Source of the DNA: Nitrosomonas sp.
Lineage (GTDB): Bacteria; Pseudomonadota; Gammaproteobacteria; Burkholderiales; Nitrosomonadaceae
Length of the DNA: 32,201 bases
Assembly (NCBI GenBank): GCA_021774265.1
Contig: JAJFJG010000138.1
Span: forward strand, 1 to 32,201
Direction of reading: 5' to 3'
Shown here: positions 6,918-15,797 of the stretch, in pieces
Numbering within the stretch: position 1 is the stretch's first letter
How the letters are laid out: every line of letters starts with the position of its first letter
The notes under the pieces: model-generated
Seen by the model: the letters and a program-made list of their open reading frames with translations, nothing else
What the model was told of the DNA's origin: nothing
Database searches by the model: none
Program-made: the position numbers and the translations under genes

Positions 6918-6941
6918 ATGCCCAATGCGTGAATTGGGTAT
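6918..6941 (+). terminator. Weak hairpin after the FapE-like gene
   Basis: CCCAAT and ATTGGG form a stem extended by three further pairs (one wobble) around a six-base loop, followed shortly by a brief TTTT. It could be a weak terminator or a partial block before the fapF-like gene. Confidence 0.35.
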
Positions 6942-7300
6942 GCAATTTTCCTAACGTTATAAAAATTGCAGCAGATAAACAGAATGGTTACTGTCTATTG
7001 CTTCCTAGGCCATCACCCCACCCTGGCGCTGTCATTTAACGGCGCTGATCTCTTCTCAAACTACCGTTGCACACCTTTTTTTCATTCCACGTGAAATATA
7101 TACGCCCCAAAAAGCAACAAGCTACGTCTATTTTAGTAATGAATTTGCTTGGTATTTTAAATTCATAATGACACGTTTAGGTATAGTTATATGTCGCAGT
7201 TTATGATTATGGCGATTACAACAAGCGTTTATAATACAGTTTGTTTTGTTTGTATAAAGTTTTACCAACTTAATTTAAATTGACAAAAGACTTTAATGAA
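6942..7300. other. Gap of about 360 bases inside the fibre operon
   Basis: No gene is visible. The second half is strongly AT-rich and may hold a separate promoter for the fapF-like gene. The gap is much longer than the others in the operon, so the pore gene may be transcribed independently. Confidence 0.5.
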
Positions 7301-8614
7301 ATGTATAAAAAATTTGGCCATATGAATTGTCTTTCTATGAGATTAATCAAGCGCATTATTTTTATCGCTTGTTTTTTTGTTATCAGCGAAAGTTATGCGG
7401 AAACAAATAAGTCAGAAAATTTATTAGAACAATATAGACAACTTCTTTCTGAGCAAGAAAAAAAGTTTGAGGCGCAACGCCAGATTCTTAATCAGCAAGG
7501 CAAAGAATTAGAACAATTAAGAAAAAATATTGATACGCTTTCTAACCAGGCGCCAGGTGCCGCAGAAAAAGCAAGTTCACCGTCACAAACGACGACATCG
7601 GCCGCCAACAAAGATGAAACAGGAAAAACACCTGATCAGCCGCCTTCTGGGCCTGTCGGTCAAGCGCCACCAAAGCCAAAGGAGCCTGAACGTCCACCCG
7701 AAATGCCCAGACTTACTGAAACGGTTGGCGGCGTTTTAACAAGAAAGGGCAATATCGTTGTTGAGCCGGCGCTAAGCTATTCCTTTGCCGGCAACAATCG
7801 CGTTTTTGTGGATGCGTTCACATTTTTACCTGCCATTACTATCGGCCTTACTGACATTCGTCAAGTAAAGCGACATAGTATTTTTGCCAGCCTTGGTTTG
7901 CGTTATGGCGTAACAAGTCGTCTTGAAGTGGAAGCCAGGGTTCCTTATGTCTATCGTGCTGATATCCAGCGAGCTCGACCTTTTAATATTGGTGTTGCTA
8001 ATGACCAAGTTTTTAATGCGGACGGAAGCGACATCGGAGATCTTGAGTTCACTGCCCGTTACCAGTTGTCAAATGGCTCAGGTGGCTGGCCTATACTGGT
8101 GGGTAATATGCTTACAACGGTTCCGACAGGAAAGAGTCCCTTTGATCTCAAATTTGAAGAGACATCAATAGAAGGTACGCCATTCAGATTTCCTATAGAA
8201 GTACCAACCGGAACAGGTTTTTTTACCTTCCAACCCAGCTTAACCGCACTGTATCCAACCGCTCCCGCAGTTTTTTTCGGAAATCTCAACTATACTTATA
8301 CGATGAGTACCAACGAAAATATAGGCAAGGTCGATGCAGGCGATGCCGTGGGTATGACTTTTGGCATGGGGTTTTCGGTTAATAATCGGACATCATTTAA
8401 TTTAGGGTACTCACATCGACATTTTTTTAATACAAAAATTGATGGCGATAAAATAGGTGGTAGTGCGCTGGATATTGGACAATTATTGTTGGGTTATTCA
8501 TTCAGATATTCTAAACAGACTAATTACAACTTGTCGGTGGGCGTAGGCACGACTGACAATGCGCAAGATGTGAGTCTTAATTTTAGAATGCCGATGAATT
8601 TTTCAATTTTCTAA
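7301..8614 (+). CDS. fapF: Outer-membrane fibre secretion pore, FapF-like
   Basis: The start is uncertain: in-frame ATGs lie at 7301, 7322 and 7337, none with a clear ribosome site; 7337 would give a compact signal peptide (MRLIKRIIFIACFFVISESYA, then ETN). From 7301 the layout is: signal peptide to residue 33; a heptad-like coiled coil at about 40-82 (LLEQYRQLLSEQEKKFEAQR and onwards); a Pro-rich linker at about 83-140; then a beta-barrel of about 300 residues beginning TETVGGVLTRKGNIVVEPAL, with alternating hydrophobic strands, RYGVTSRLEVEARVPYVYR, and a C-terminal strand ending NFRMPMNFSIF, with a terminal aromatic as in outer-membrane proteins. Trimeric-coiled-coil plus barrel is the hallmark of FapF, the Fap fibre transporter. 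A related channel of the phenol-degradation MetA type is the main alternative, but it would lack the coiled coil and this context. Confidence 0.8.
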   Translation: MYKKFGHMNCLSMRLIKRIIFIACFFVISESYAETNKSENLLEQYRQLLSEQEKKFEAQRQILNQQGKELEQLRKNIDTLSNQAPGAAEKASSPSQTTTSAANKDETGKTPDQPPSGPVGQAPPKPKEPERPPEMPRLTETVGGVLTRKGNIVVEPALSYSFAGNNRVFVDAFTFLPAITIGLTDIRQVKRHSIFASLGLRYGVTSRLEVEARVPYVYRADIQRARPFNIGVANDQVFNADGSDIGDLEFTARYQLSNGSGGWPILVGNMLTTVPTGKSPFDLKFEETSIEGTPFRFPIEVPTGTGFFTFQPSLTALYPTAPAVFFGNLNYTYTMSTNENIGKVDAGDAVGMTFGMGFSVNNRTSFNLGYSHRHFFNTKIDGDKIGGSALDIGQLLLGYSFRYSKQTNYNLSVGVGTTDNAQDVSLNFRMPMNFSIF

Positions 8615-9321
8615 TAATATATAGTGCTGGAGTAGCCAGATTTGCCGCTTTATTAATTGACTTAGATCTAGGGGCCTGTCGAGTTTAACACTGATGCTTC
8701 TATTTGAAATGCAGTGGGTAATCGAATTTAGTTTTCCGCAAAGGAAATGGAATTAGCAATACATGGTCCGACAAAATTTATAATTCTCGACAATGAGACC
8801 GAGTCGTGTCGGCAAACTTTATGAAAGCTGGGATTTTGACTGTTTCGACTTCAGCTTCATTGCCTCAAGAAACCATTTGTTGCATGTTAACTAAGAATTT
8901 CTCAGAGATTATTAAACAACGCCCTTATTAATGCCATTGCAAACGCTTTAAATAGCAGGGTGAATCCGCTGCCAGTTAGAGGTCAAGGAAAACTACAATA
9001 GTGCGAATTCTGCTGTCTCTTGTGGTGATTCGTGATATCGCACAATGAAGATAACATTTATGCTCAAAAAAAACTTAAATGTTGCCACGGCCTTTCTACA
9101 GTGTCACGCGCATAGCAGAGTACTTTCGTTTCATCTAGAAAGCGAGAGCCAGATACAAATTCAATGTGCCAGATACTTCAAATAAAATAATTAAGTATTC
9201 GAAGTGTCTGTTTTTCGTGTCATTTCAAAACTTAATGCATTTCTTATAGAAAACAATCAGGTATAGTACAACTTTTCATTATCTGAAAAGATAAAACTTA
9301 AAAGAAAGTTTTGCGCATGAA
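8615..9321. other. Intergenic region between the fibre operon and the signalling operon
   Basis: About 700 bases without an intact gene. A short reading frame from ATG 8747 (FIILDNETESCRQTL) is interrupted by stops and may be a gene relic. The last 150 bases are AT-rich and probably carry the promoter for the CheB-CheR gene. No strong terminator is seen after the fapF-like gene. Confidence 0.5.
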
Positions 9322-12225
9322 ATGAAAAAACAAGTAAAGTTCCTCAGTCCTGATACTAAAGCGATTAAATCAGATACTAAGTCTAGCGCTGAAACGGATA
9401 TATTTCCGGTTGTTGGTATTGGCGCTTCTGCGGGTGGACTGAACGCATTCACACAATTACTCCATGCGCTACCAGTGAATACAGGCATGGCTTTCATTTT
9501 GGCGCAGCATCTCGACCCCAAACATGCCAGTCTGCTGCCTGAATTGATGACGCGAGTAACCGTCATGCCAGTCATCGAAGCGAGTGATGGTCTACACATC
9601 GAGCGCAATCACATTTATGTGATGCCATCAACGCATAGCCTAACACTATTAAATGGTGTTTTGCACTTGATACAGCGTCCGGAAGGACGTGAGAAATATC
9701 TACCAATTGATGATTTTTTAAATAGTCTTGCGCAAGATCGAAAGAATAGTGCCATTGGCGTTATTCTTTCAGGCGTAGCCTCTGATGGAACACTAGGTTT
9801 GCAGGCAATCAAGTCGGCTGGCGGTATCACTTTTGCACAAAGTGAGGGTTCTTGTGAATTCAGTGATATGCCGCACAATGCAATCACAGCAGGTCATGTA
9901 GATTTCATCCTAACACCAGAAGAAATTGCCAGAAAACTAGCATTAATTGCGCACTACCCTTACCTAAAGTATCCGTTGCTGAATGTCGAACCGAGAGCAA
10001 CAATCCAAGAAGATGAAGAACTCAAAAAGATTTTCCTACTATTACACGAACATAACGGCATTGATTTTACCAATTACAAGAGAAATACCATTTTGCGTCG
10101 CGTCAAACGACGCATGACAGTGCATCAGCTGGATAGAATGATCGATTACATCAAGTTTCTGCAGATACATCCACAAGAACAGGATAAATTATTTAAGGAC
10201 ATGCTAATCAACGTCACAAGTTTTTTTCGTGATCCGGAAACTATTGAGGCGCTCAAGAAAGAAGTTTTTCCTCAAATTATACAACAAAACTCCAATGAAA
10301 AAGCAATACGTATTTGGATACCGGCTTGTTCCACAGGTGAAGAAGCCTACTCAGTGGCAATCGCATTATTTGAATTTCTCGGCATTCAAGCCAACACCGT
10401 GTATATTCAAATCTTCGCTTCCGATATTGATAAACAATCAATCGACAAGGCACGCCAAGGTATTTATTCACAAAGTATTGATGGAGTCGTTAGTTCGGAG
10501 CGGTTGCAACAGTTTTTTGTCAAAAAAAACTCTAGTTACCAGATATGTCAAGCCATACGTGATGTCTGCGTTTTTGCGGTTCAAAATGCTTTAGAGGATC
10601 CACCTTTCTCACGGCTTAATCTGATCTGTTGTCGTAACTTAATGATTTACTTTAATATAAATTTGCAAAAAAAAATATTGCAAATTTTTTACTATGCTTT
10701 ACGCCCCAATAGTTTCTTAATGTTGGGCGCTTCAGAAACTATTGGTAGCGAAACGAATCTTTTCTCTCTTGTCGATAAGAAGAATAAGATCTATATTTGC
10801 AAACCAAATGTAGCCCAACCACGCTTCCGTTCTACCCAGCCAAGTTACACGGAACGGCGGTTTCCTGAGTATCTTTCCGATACGACGACCAAGTCTTCTG
10901 CTGCAGTCATTGTTCAACAGACAGCTGATGATATCATTCTGAGGACGTATGCCCCACCGAGTGTAATTATTGATCAGAGCATGCAGATACACCATTTTCG
11001 TGGACAAACAAACCCCTACATCGAACCATCAACTGGTGGCGCTAGCCTCAATTTATTAAAAATGGCACGTCAAGAACTAGTGATGGAGCTACGCGTGCTT
11101 GTGCGTAAAGCCATAACGGAAAACTGCAGCATGCGTAAGGAAGGTATACGTATAAGTTATAACAATACTTGTAAATATATAAATTTGCAGGTAACGCCTC
11201 TCTTCAACCCGGAAGTAGTTGCGCCATACTATTTAATAGTATTTGAACCTGTTGTTAAAATCATGCCTCAGTCCAGTAATTTGTCAACAGAAGTTAAAAA
11301 TAAAGATGCCAACGGAAAGACATTGTATATCAAAGAATTAAAAGATGAGCTGGCTGCCGAGCGAGAATACATGCAGTCAATTATTGAGGAGCGCGAAGAA
11401 ATAAATGAAGAATTGCAATCCGCTAATGAAGAAGTCCTGTCCACTAATGAAGAGCTGACTGCAATCATTGAAGAGCATGATAGTCGCTATCAAGAGTTAA
11501 GCGTCCTTAACAATGATCTAACTAATTTTCTGGTGAGTATTGATATCGCCATTGTTATTTTGCACAATGATCTGATTATCCAGCGCTTTACGCCACTAGC
11601 AAAACCACTGCTAAATCTTCTTGATGCCGACATCGGGAAGAGTATCGAGAATATTCGTCCAAATGTTAATATTCCCGATTTTAAAAGGCATATACAGCAG
11701 GTGATGAAAACTGCTCTAATAAAAACTCTGGAAGTACAAGATACTGACGGGCATTGGTACGATTTACGAATACATCCATGCTGGACACAAAACAATCATG
11801 TTAGCGGCGTAGTAATTGTGCTTATTGATATTGACAGCATCAAGCGGCATGCCGAACAGCTAAGCAAGGCACTGCAACATGAAAAACGCTTGGCTGCAAT
11901 GATACGCGACTCCAACGACGCTGTGACTGTGCAGGATTTTTTAGGTCATATCTTGGCCTGGAACGAAGGCGCAACGAAGATATTTGGTTATAACGAAAAA
12001 GAATCGCTGTTGATAGAAGCTGACACGCTAATTCCAGATGAATTGCTAAAGGAAATGCATGCTTGCATAGAACAACTTAAACAAGGCGAGAACGTAGCGC
12101 CCTTTAAAACTAAGCGTCGCGCTAAGGATGGTCGTTTACTCAATGTATGGATGACTATTTCATTATTGCTTGACGAAATGGGCAAACCATACGCTATGAT
12201 CATTACTGAAAGGGAGTTAACATGA
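9322..12225 (+). CDS. CheB-CheR-PAS hybrid signalling protein
   Basis: A 967-aa cytoplasmic protein. Residues about 28-210 are a CheB methylesterase domain with GASAGG (S36), AQHLDP (H63) and SGVASDGTLG (D155), the Ser-His-Asp set. Residues about 235-490 are a CheR methyltransferase domain (INVTSFFRDPETIEAL, IPACSTGEEAYSVAI, NLICCRNLMIYF). A PAS-like segment follows, then a long coiled coil (EEREEINEELQSANEEVLST and onwards, about 672-740) and two further PAS domains (about 740-855 and 865-967). There is no CheB receiver and no histidine kinase domain. The stop overlaps the start of the next gene by ATGA, so the kinase is supplied as a separate coupled protein. Such proteins couple methylation-type adaptation to a PAS sensor; the stimulus is unknown. 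The window contains no other chemotaxis gene. Confidence 0.88.
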   Translation: MKKQVKFLSPDTKAIKSDTKSSAETDIFPVVGIGASAGGLNAFTQLLHALPVNTGMAFILAQHLDPKHASLLPELMTRVTVMPVIEASDGLHIERNHIYVMPSTHSLTLLNGVLHLIQRPEGREKYLPIDDFLNSLAQDRKNSAIGVILSGVASDGTLGLQAIKSAGGITFAQSEGSCEFSDMPHNAITAGHVDFILTPEEIARKLALIAHYPYLKYPLLNVEPRATIQEDEELKKIFLLLHEHNGIDFTNYKRNTILRRVKRRMTVHQLDRMIDYIKFLQIHPQEQDKLFKDMLINVTSFFRDPETIEALKKEVFPQIIQQNSNEKAIRIWIPACSTGEEAYSVAIALFEFLGIQANTVYIQIFASDIDKQSIDKARQGIYSQSIDGVVSSERLQQFFVKKNSSYQICQAIRDVCVFAVQNALEDPPFSRLNLICCRNLMIYFNINLQKKILQIFYYALRPNSFLMLGASETIGSETNLFSLVDKKNKIYICKPNVAQPRFRSTQPSYTERRFPEYLSDTTTKSSAAVIVQQTADDIILRTYAPPSVIIDQSMQIHHFRGQTNPYIEPSTGGASLNLLKMARQELVMELRVLVRKAITENCSMRKEGIRISYNNTCKYINLQVTPLFNPEVVAPYYLIVFEPVVKIMPQSSNLSTEVKNKDANGKTLYIKELKDELAAEREYMQSIIEEREEINEELQSANEEVLSTNEELTAIIEEHDSRYQELSVLNNDLTNFLVSIDIAIVILHNDLIIQRFTPLAKPLLNLLDADIGKSIENIRPNVNIPDFKRHIQQVMKTALIKTLEVQDTDGHWYDLRIHPCWTQNNHVSGVVIVLIDIDSIKRHAEQLSKALQHEKRLAAMIRDSNDAVTVQDFLGHILAWNEGATKIFGYNEKESLLIEADTLIPDELLKEMHACIEQLKQGENVAPFKTKRRAKDGRLLNVWMTISLLLDEMGKPYAMIITERELT

Positions 12226-13436
12226 GTCAGAACAACAAAAAAAGAAGGATGGATGATGAATTACGCAGCAAATTAGAGCTTATTAGCGACCTTCAGGTTC
12301 ATAAAACAGAGCTGGAGGCACAAAATCAAGAACTTAAGGAAGCACAGCAAGAATTAGAAATAGCACGTGATCGCCATGTAGATCTCTATGATTTTGCGCC
12401 TATAGGTTATCTTACTTTGGACAAATTCGGTTGTGTTCAGTCAATTAATCTGACTGGTGCAACTTTGCTTGGTGTACATCGCCAATACATCATCGGTAAA
12501 CCCCTGCTGACCTGTCTTCCTAAAGTTGACAGCAATGCTTTTCTTCACTATTTAAAGGGAATCTTTAATTCGTCCAGTAACACTGTAATCGAATTAACTA
12601 TCACAGACTCAAACCAAGTAGAGAAGCATCTTCGTCTGGTAAGCTCATTGATCAGCAATGGCGGTTCTTGCCGTATGGTGATATCTGATATTACTCAGCT
12701 CAAAGAAACCGCACAACGAAATCAAGAATTGTTGCTTGAAAATCGGCGACTGTTGCAAAATCTATATAAAATCCAAGAAAAAGAACGACGTGTGTTAGCA
12801 CATGAGTTACACGATGAACTCGGCCAATGGCTTTCCGCTATTCATGCTGAAGCTGAAATTATTTGCAGCTCCCTTGGCGATAATTCTGTCGTCCAAGAGA
12901 GTGCGGCATCTATTAAAGAGTCTGTCAATGAAATGCATATAGTGATACGCAGTATGCTGCATAAATTATGTCCCGCGCTACTGGATGCACTTGGGTTAAA
13001 GGATTCGTTGCTTGATTTGAGGGATAAATGGTGTGTACATCATGCTAATATTACCCTCGAATTTAAGCTAAAAGGCAAGCTTGATGATTTAGACGGGCAT
13101 ATTAACATTACGGTTTACCGTATCGTTCAGGAGGCACTCACCAATATCTACAGACATGCCGACGCTACCCAGGCAAGTGTTAACTTGCATCGTATCGGCG
13201 ATAAGAATTCTGAAACGGATTATTTGTTACTGAGCGTGCAAGATAATGGCAAAGGGTACGATACCAGCAAAAAGCCCAGTGGACTGGGACTATTGGGTAT
13301 GCGTGAGCGCGTAATCGCAGTGGGCGGTGAACTTATGGTGCGCAGTATATCAAATGATGGAACGCAGATTGATATCAAATTGCCGCTTAGCGCTGTAAGC
13401 TATAACAGAAGAGCCGAGGACAAAAAACAAATATGA
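12222..13436 (+). CDS. PAS-domain sensor histidine kinase (HisKA_3/NarX type)
   Basis: A 404-aa protein without membrane segments. An N-terminal coiled coil (HKTELEAQNQELKEAQQELE) is followed by a PAS domain (about 50-165, DFAPIGYLTLDKFG). Next is a HisKA_3 dimerisation domain with EKERRVLAHELHDELGQ, where H197 is the likely phosphoacceptor. The HATPase domain has the N box (QEALTNIYRHA), the G1 box (VQDNGKGYD) and the G2 box (SGLGLLGMRERV). It starts within the stop of the CheB-CheR gene and ends within the start of the response regulator (ATGA both times), so the three should be made in fixed ratio. The lack of transmembrane segments implies a cytoplasmic signal or input from the partner protein. 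Confidence 0.88.
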   Translation: MSQNNKKRRMDDELRSKLELISDLQVHKTELEAQNQELKEAQQELEIARDRHVDLYDFAPIGYLTLDKFGCVQSINLTGATLLGVHRQYIIGKPLLTCLPKVDSNAFLHYLKGIFNSSSNTVIELTITDSNQVEKHLRLVSSLISNGGSCRMVISDITQLKETAQRNQELLLENRRLLQNLYKIQEKERRVLAHELHDELGQWLSAIHAEAEIICSSLGDNSVVQESAASIKESVNEMHIVIRSMLHKLCPALLDALGLKDSLLDLRDKWCVHHANITLEFKLKGKLDDLDGHINITVYRIVQEALTNIYRHADATQASVNLHRIGDKNSETDYLLLSVQDNGKGYDTSKKPSGLGLLGMRERVIAVGGELMVRSISNDGTQIDIKLPLSAVSYNRRAEDKKQI

Positions 13437-14086
13437 TACAAGAACCCATCACTTTGATGCTTGTCGATGACCATCCCATAGTGCGATCCGGTTTTTGTCG
13501 CTTACTTGAAGGACAAAAGAATTTTCAGGTTGTCGCAGAAGCTGGCGACGGCGAAACCGGCTGTATCCTATATCAAGAATTTAAGCCAGATATATTGATT
13601 CTTGATCTTAGCTTGCCAGGCATAACTGGTATCGAAACCATTTCTCGTATTAAGGAGCAAGATGAAGCTGCTCGTATACTGATATTTTCCATGCATAATA
13701 ACAAAACCATGCTAAGCAAAGCGCTAAAAGCTGGGGCATTAGGCTACGTTACCAAAAATAGTGGCATTAAAGTTCTGGTTGAGGCAATTACTCAGATAAA
13801 AGCAGGGAAGTTATATGTTAGCGCTGACTTACTTGCTAACGATACCAATGATTCATTAATTACGGATTTTCAGTATAATCCATTAAGCGTGCTTACTGAG
13901 CGAGAATTTCAGATATTCAAGTTACTCGCAGAGGGAAACTCCTGCAGGAAAATTGCAGATCGCATTGCTATCAGCCCGAAAACTGTCAGCGTTCATCATA
14001 CCAATATTATGAAGAAATTAGATCTGCATAATCCTGTTCAATTGATTCATCTAGCAATCAAAAATAACATTATTCCCCTAGACTAG
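13433..14086 (+). CDS. NarL/LuxR-family response regulator
   Basis: A 217-aa two-domain regulator. The receiver has the acidic pocket (LVDDHP), phosphoacceptor D58 (DILILDLSLPG) and switch lysine K108 (YVTKNSG). The C-terminal LuxR/GerE helix-turn-helix is seen in LTEREFQIFKLLAEGNSCRK and then SPKTVSVHHTNIMKKLDL. It overlaps the kinase gene by ATGA and is its obvious partner. Targets are not known; the neighbouring fibre operon is one candidate but no shared operator was identified. Confidence 0.92.
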   Translation: MIQEPITLMLVDDHPIVRSGFCRLLEGQKNFQVVAEAGDGETGCILYQEFKPDILILDLSLPGITGIETISRIKEQDEAARILIFSMHNNKTMLSKALKAGALGYVTKNSGIKVLVEAITQIKAGKLYVSADLLANDTNDSLITDFQYNPLSVLTEREFQIFKLLAEGNSCRKIADRIAISPKTVSVHHTNIMKKLDLHNPVQLIHLAIKNNIIPLD

Positions 14087-14587
14087 AAATCACACAGCCA
14101 CAACCATCATCTATTGTACTAATTCCTACCGTAATAAATTACAGTACAAACCTAACCAAATTTCTGCTGCGAATCAACACACGAAGTCCCCAATAGAGCA
14201 CTGTGTTCTACTAACTTTAAATTATTCCATCGAACTTGTCCGCCAATAGTTATCATCTCTATGCACGCTCGCGATAATATGATTTAAAGTCCACTCAAAT
14301 ACGTTTAACGCTCAAGTAAGAAGTTTCAATTTAAAACAGAAATTAAAGAGCCCTCATATTTTCACGGCCATACTTTGTAAATACAATTCGGGCGTTAATA
14401 ACGCATGCGTATGACTTGTTGGTGTTTTGCCGAGGTAGGCGGGCCTGTACATTCGTTTTATGTTTGATTGCACCCAATGGTATTCTTGATAGACGGTCAA
14501 TATTAAATTCCCTTTTTCAAAAATAACGAAAGTTTTTTATGTGTCCGGAATATTTTTCTGGGCACTGTTTCTTCAGTAAGGATTTTT
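14087..14587. other. Intergenic region of 500 bases with nested palindromes
   Basis: No gene is visible on either strand. At 14392-14404 GCGTTA-A-TAACGC forms a 13-base palindrome, directly followed by and overlapping ACGCATGCGT (14401-14410), a perfect 10-base palindrome. These may be an operator. The region just upstream of 14588 is AT-rich and likely contains the promoter of the glutaredoxin-like gene, whose ribosome site is AAGGA. Confidence 0.5.
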
Positions 14588-14863
14588 ATGAGTAAAACAA
14601 AGAAACAACTCAAGAATCACCAGCTGTACTATTTTGCATCTTGCCCCTTTTGTATCAAAGTCCGGCTCGCGCTCTGGTGGATGGGGTTTGAGTTACAACA
14701 AAAAGATATTATTTCTTCTAATAAAAATAAAAATGAGTTACTGGTTGGTGGCGGGAAAACGCAAGTGCCTTGTTTACGTATCGAACATGAAGAAGGTGAT
14801 GTGCAGTGGTTGTATGAGTCTGAAGATATCATTCGTTATTTAAAACAACGATCCGTTTGTTGA
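14588..14863 (+). CDS. Glutaredoxin-like protein
   Basis: A 91-aa thioredoxin-fold protein. LYYFASCPFCIKVRLAL carries the active-site C19-P-F-C22; TQVPCL supplies the cis-proline loop; YESEDIIRYL is the usual C-terminal helix after the glutathione-binding site. It has no signal peptide, so is cytoplasmic. Glutaredoxins reduce disulfides and glutathione mixed disulfides. It lies as a single gene with a ribosome site (AAGGA) eight bases before ATG 14588. The CPFC active site is typical of GST-N-like glutaredoxins rather than the CPYC of GrxC, so I give no symbol. Confidence 0.85.
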   Translation: MSKTKKQLKNHQLYYFASCPFCIKVRLALWWMGFELQQKDIISSNKNKNELLVGGGKTQVPCLRIEHEEGDVQWLYESEDIIRYLKQRSVC

Positions 14864-15010
14864 CACTTAACGGGGTAAATTTCACCGTTTGATGCCCCAC
14901 TTTGGGCGCTCTTGCTTTGCATATACTGGGATTGTGTTGGCTTGTTTGTTCTGATAAATTTTTGTGGTAATTCCCCTTGTTTCATTAATAACTAAGGATG
15001 GCTATATAAT

Positions 15011-15262
15011 ATGATTAATATGGCGGTGCAGTTGCTTTCTGGGCAGCTAAATCAATATTTGATAAGGACTTACAACCTTAATGAAGATGTTGTGGTGATT
15101 TCAAACTTGGTTGATTTAGATGGTAGTGTTGCGCCTAATGTGAATTTGCAGGTCATGATGGCGGTGCATTTTAATGGCAATAATTACCCAGAAGCGTTGA
15201 AATTTATATTCAGCACCATTATATTTTTTCAGTGTCACCCATCGTCATCGATTAAAGGATGA
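15011..15262 (+). pseudogene. Internally deleted DUF4255 (Pvc16-like cap protein) remnant
   Basis: The 83-aa ORF begins MINMAVQLLSGQLNQYLIRT with NLNEDVVVISNLVDLDGSV, which looks like the N-terminus of DUF4255 proteins, and then jumps at about residue 45 to VMMAVHFNGNNYPEALKF and FFQ, which in that family lies much further along (pattern Y-V-x-x-A-x-x-F-x-x-x-N-Y-x-E-A-L-K). The intervening part and the C-terminal half are missing, so this is a deletion product. DUF4255/Pvc16 proteins cap the sheath/tube of phage-tail-like extracellular contractile injection systems. No other such gene is in the window. A ribosome-like AGGATGG precedes the ATG, so a short peptide could still be made. Confidence 0.55.
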
Positions 15263-15332
15263 TTTTTTATTGTCGTGTGCATTAGCTTAGAAGCTTCATT
15301 CCAGTAAAAATAATGTTACAAAGGTGTCACTT

Positions 15333-15797
15333 ATGAACAAGAAGTATGAGGATTTTAAAAGAAATACGTCCAAATTCAAGGAAATTTTGACCGAGTTACA
15401 GTTCCATGTCACGCAAAAAGCGGGGACTGAGCCACCATTTCAGAATGCGTTTTGGGATCATAAAGCTAAAGGTATTTATGTGGATATCGTTTCTGGCGAA
15501 CCATTGTTTGCTTCCATGCATAAATTTGATTCGGGCACGGGCTGGCCGAGTTTTTATCAGGTGATTGATGAAGGTTACATCACGTTAAAAAAAGATTTTG
15601 AATTGTTGATGCCTAGAGTTGAAGTGCGTAGTCGTCATGGAGATAGTCATTTGGGACATGTTTTTGAAGATGGCCCCCCACCCACAGGGTTACGGTATTG
15701 CATTAATTCAGCATCTTTAAAATTTGTCGGGAAAGAAGATTTGCGTGCGATGGGTTATGAGGCGTACGAGTATTTGTTTGTTGAGCCAACCGGATGA
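15333..15797 (+). CDS. msrB: Peptide-methionine (R)-S-oxide reductase MsrB
   Basis: A 154-aa protein from ATG 15333 (the track's GTG at 15324 overlaps the AAAGGTG ribosome site). It shows the SelR/MsrB landmarks [24 protein letters not shown] and RYCINSASL, with catalytic C123. The zinc-binding CxxC pairs of many MsrB proteins are absent, so it belongs to the zinc-free form. It reduces the R epimer of methionine sulfoxide in proteins, using thioredoxin or a similar donor. No signal peptide. Its stop overlaps the next gene's start (ATGA), so it is translated together with the NhaC antiporter. Confidence 0.93.
   Translation: MNKKYEDFKRNTSKFKEILTELQFHVTQKAGTEPPFQNAFWDHKAKGIYVDIVSGEPLFASMHKFDSGTGWPSFYQVIDEGYITLKKDFELLMPRVEVRSRHGDSHLGHVFEDGPPPTGLRYCINSASLKFVGKEDLRAMGYEAYEYLFVEPTG

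Noticed and set aside
8747-8960. Possible response-regulator relic (FIILDNETESCRQTL, then PLINAIANALNSR)
   Set aside because: Interrupted by stops and too short; the receiver motifs are too weak to support a call.
14870-14950. Terminator after the glutaredoxin-like gene
   Set aside because: Only very short or mismatched stems (AACGG/CCGTT, GCCC/GGGC) without a T-run.
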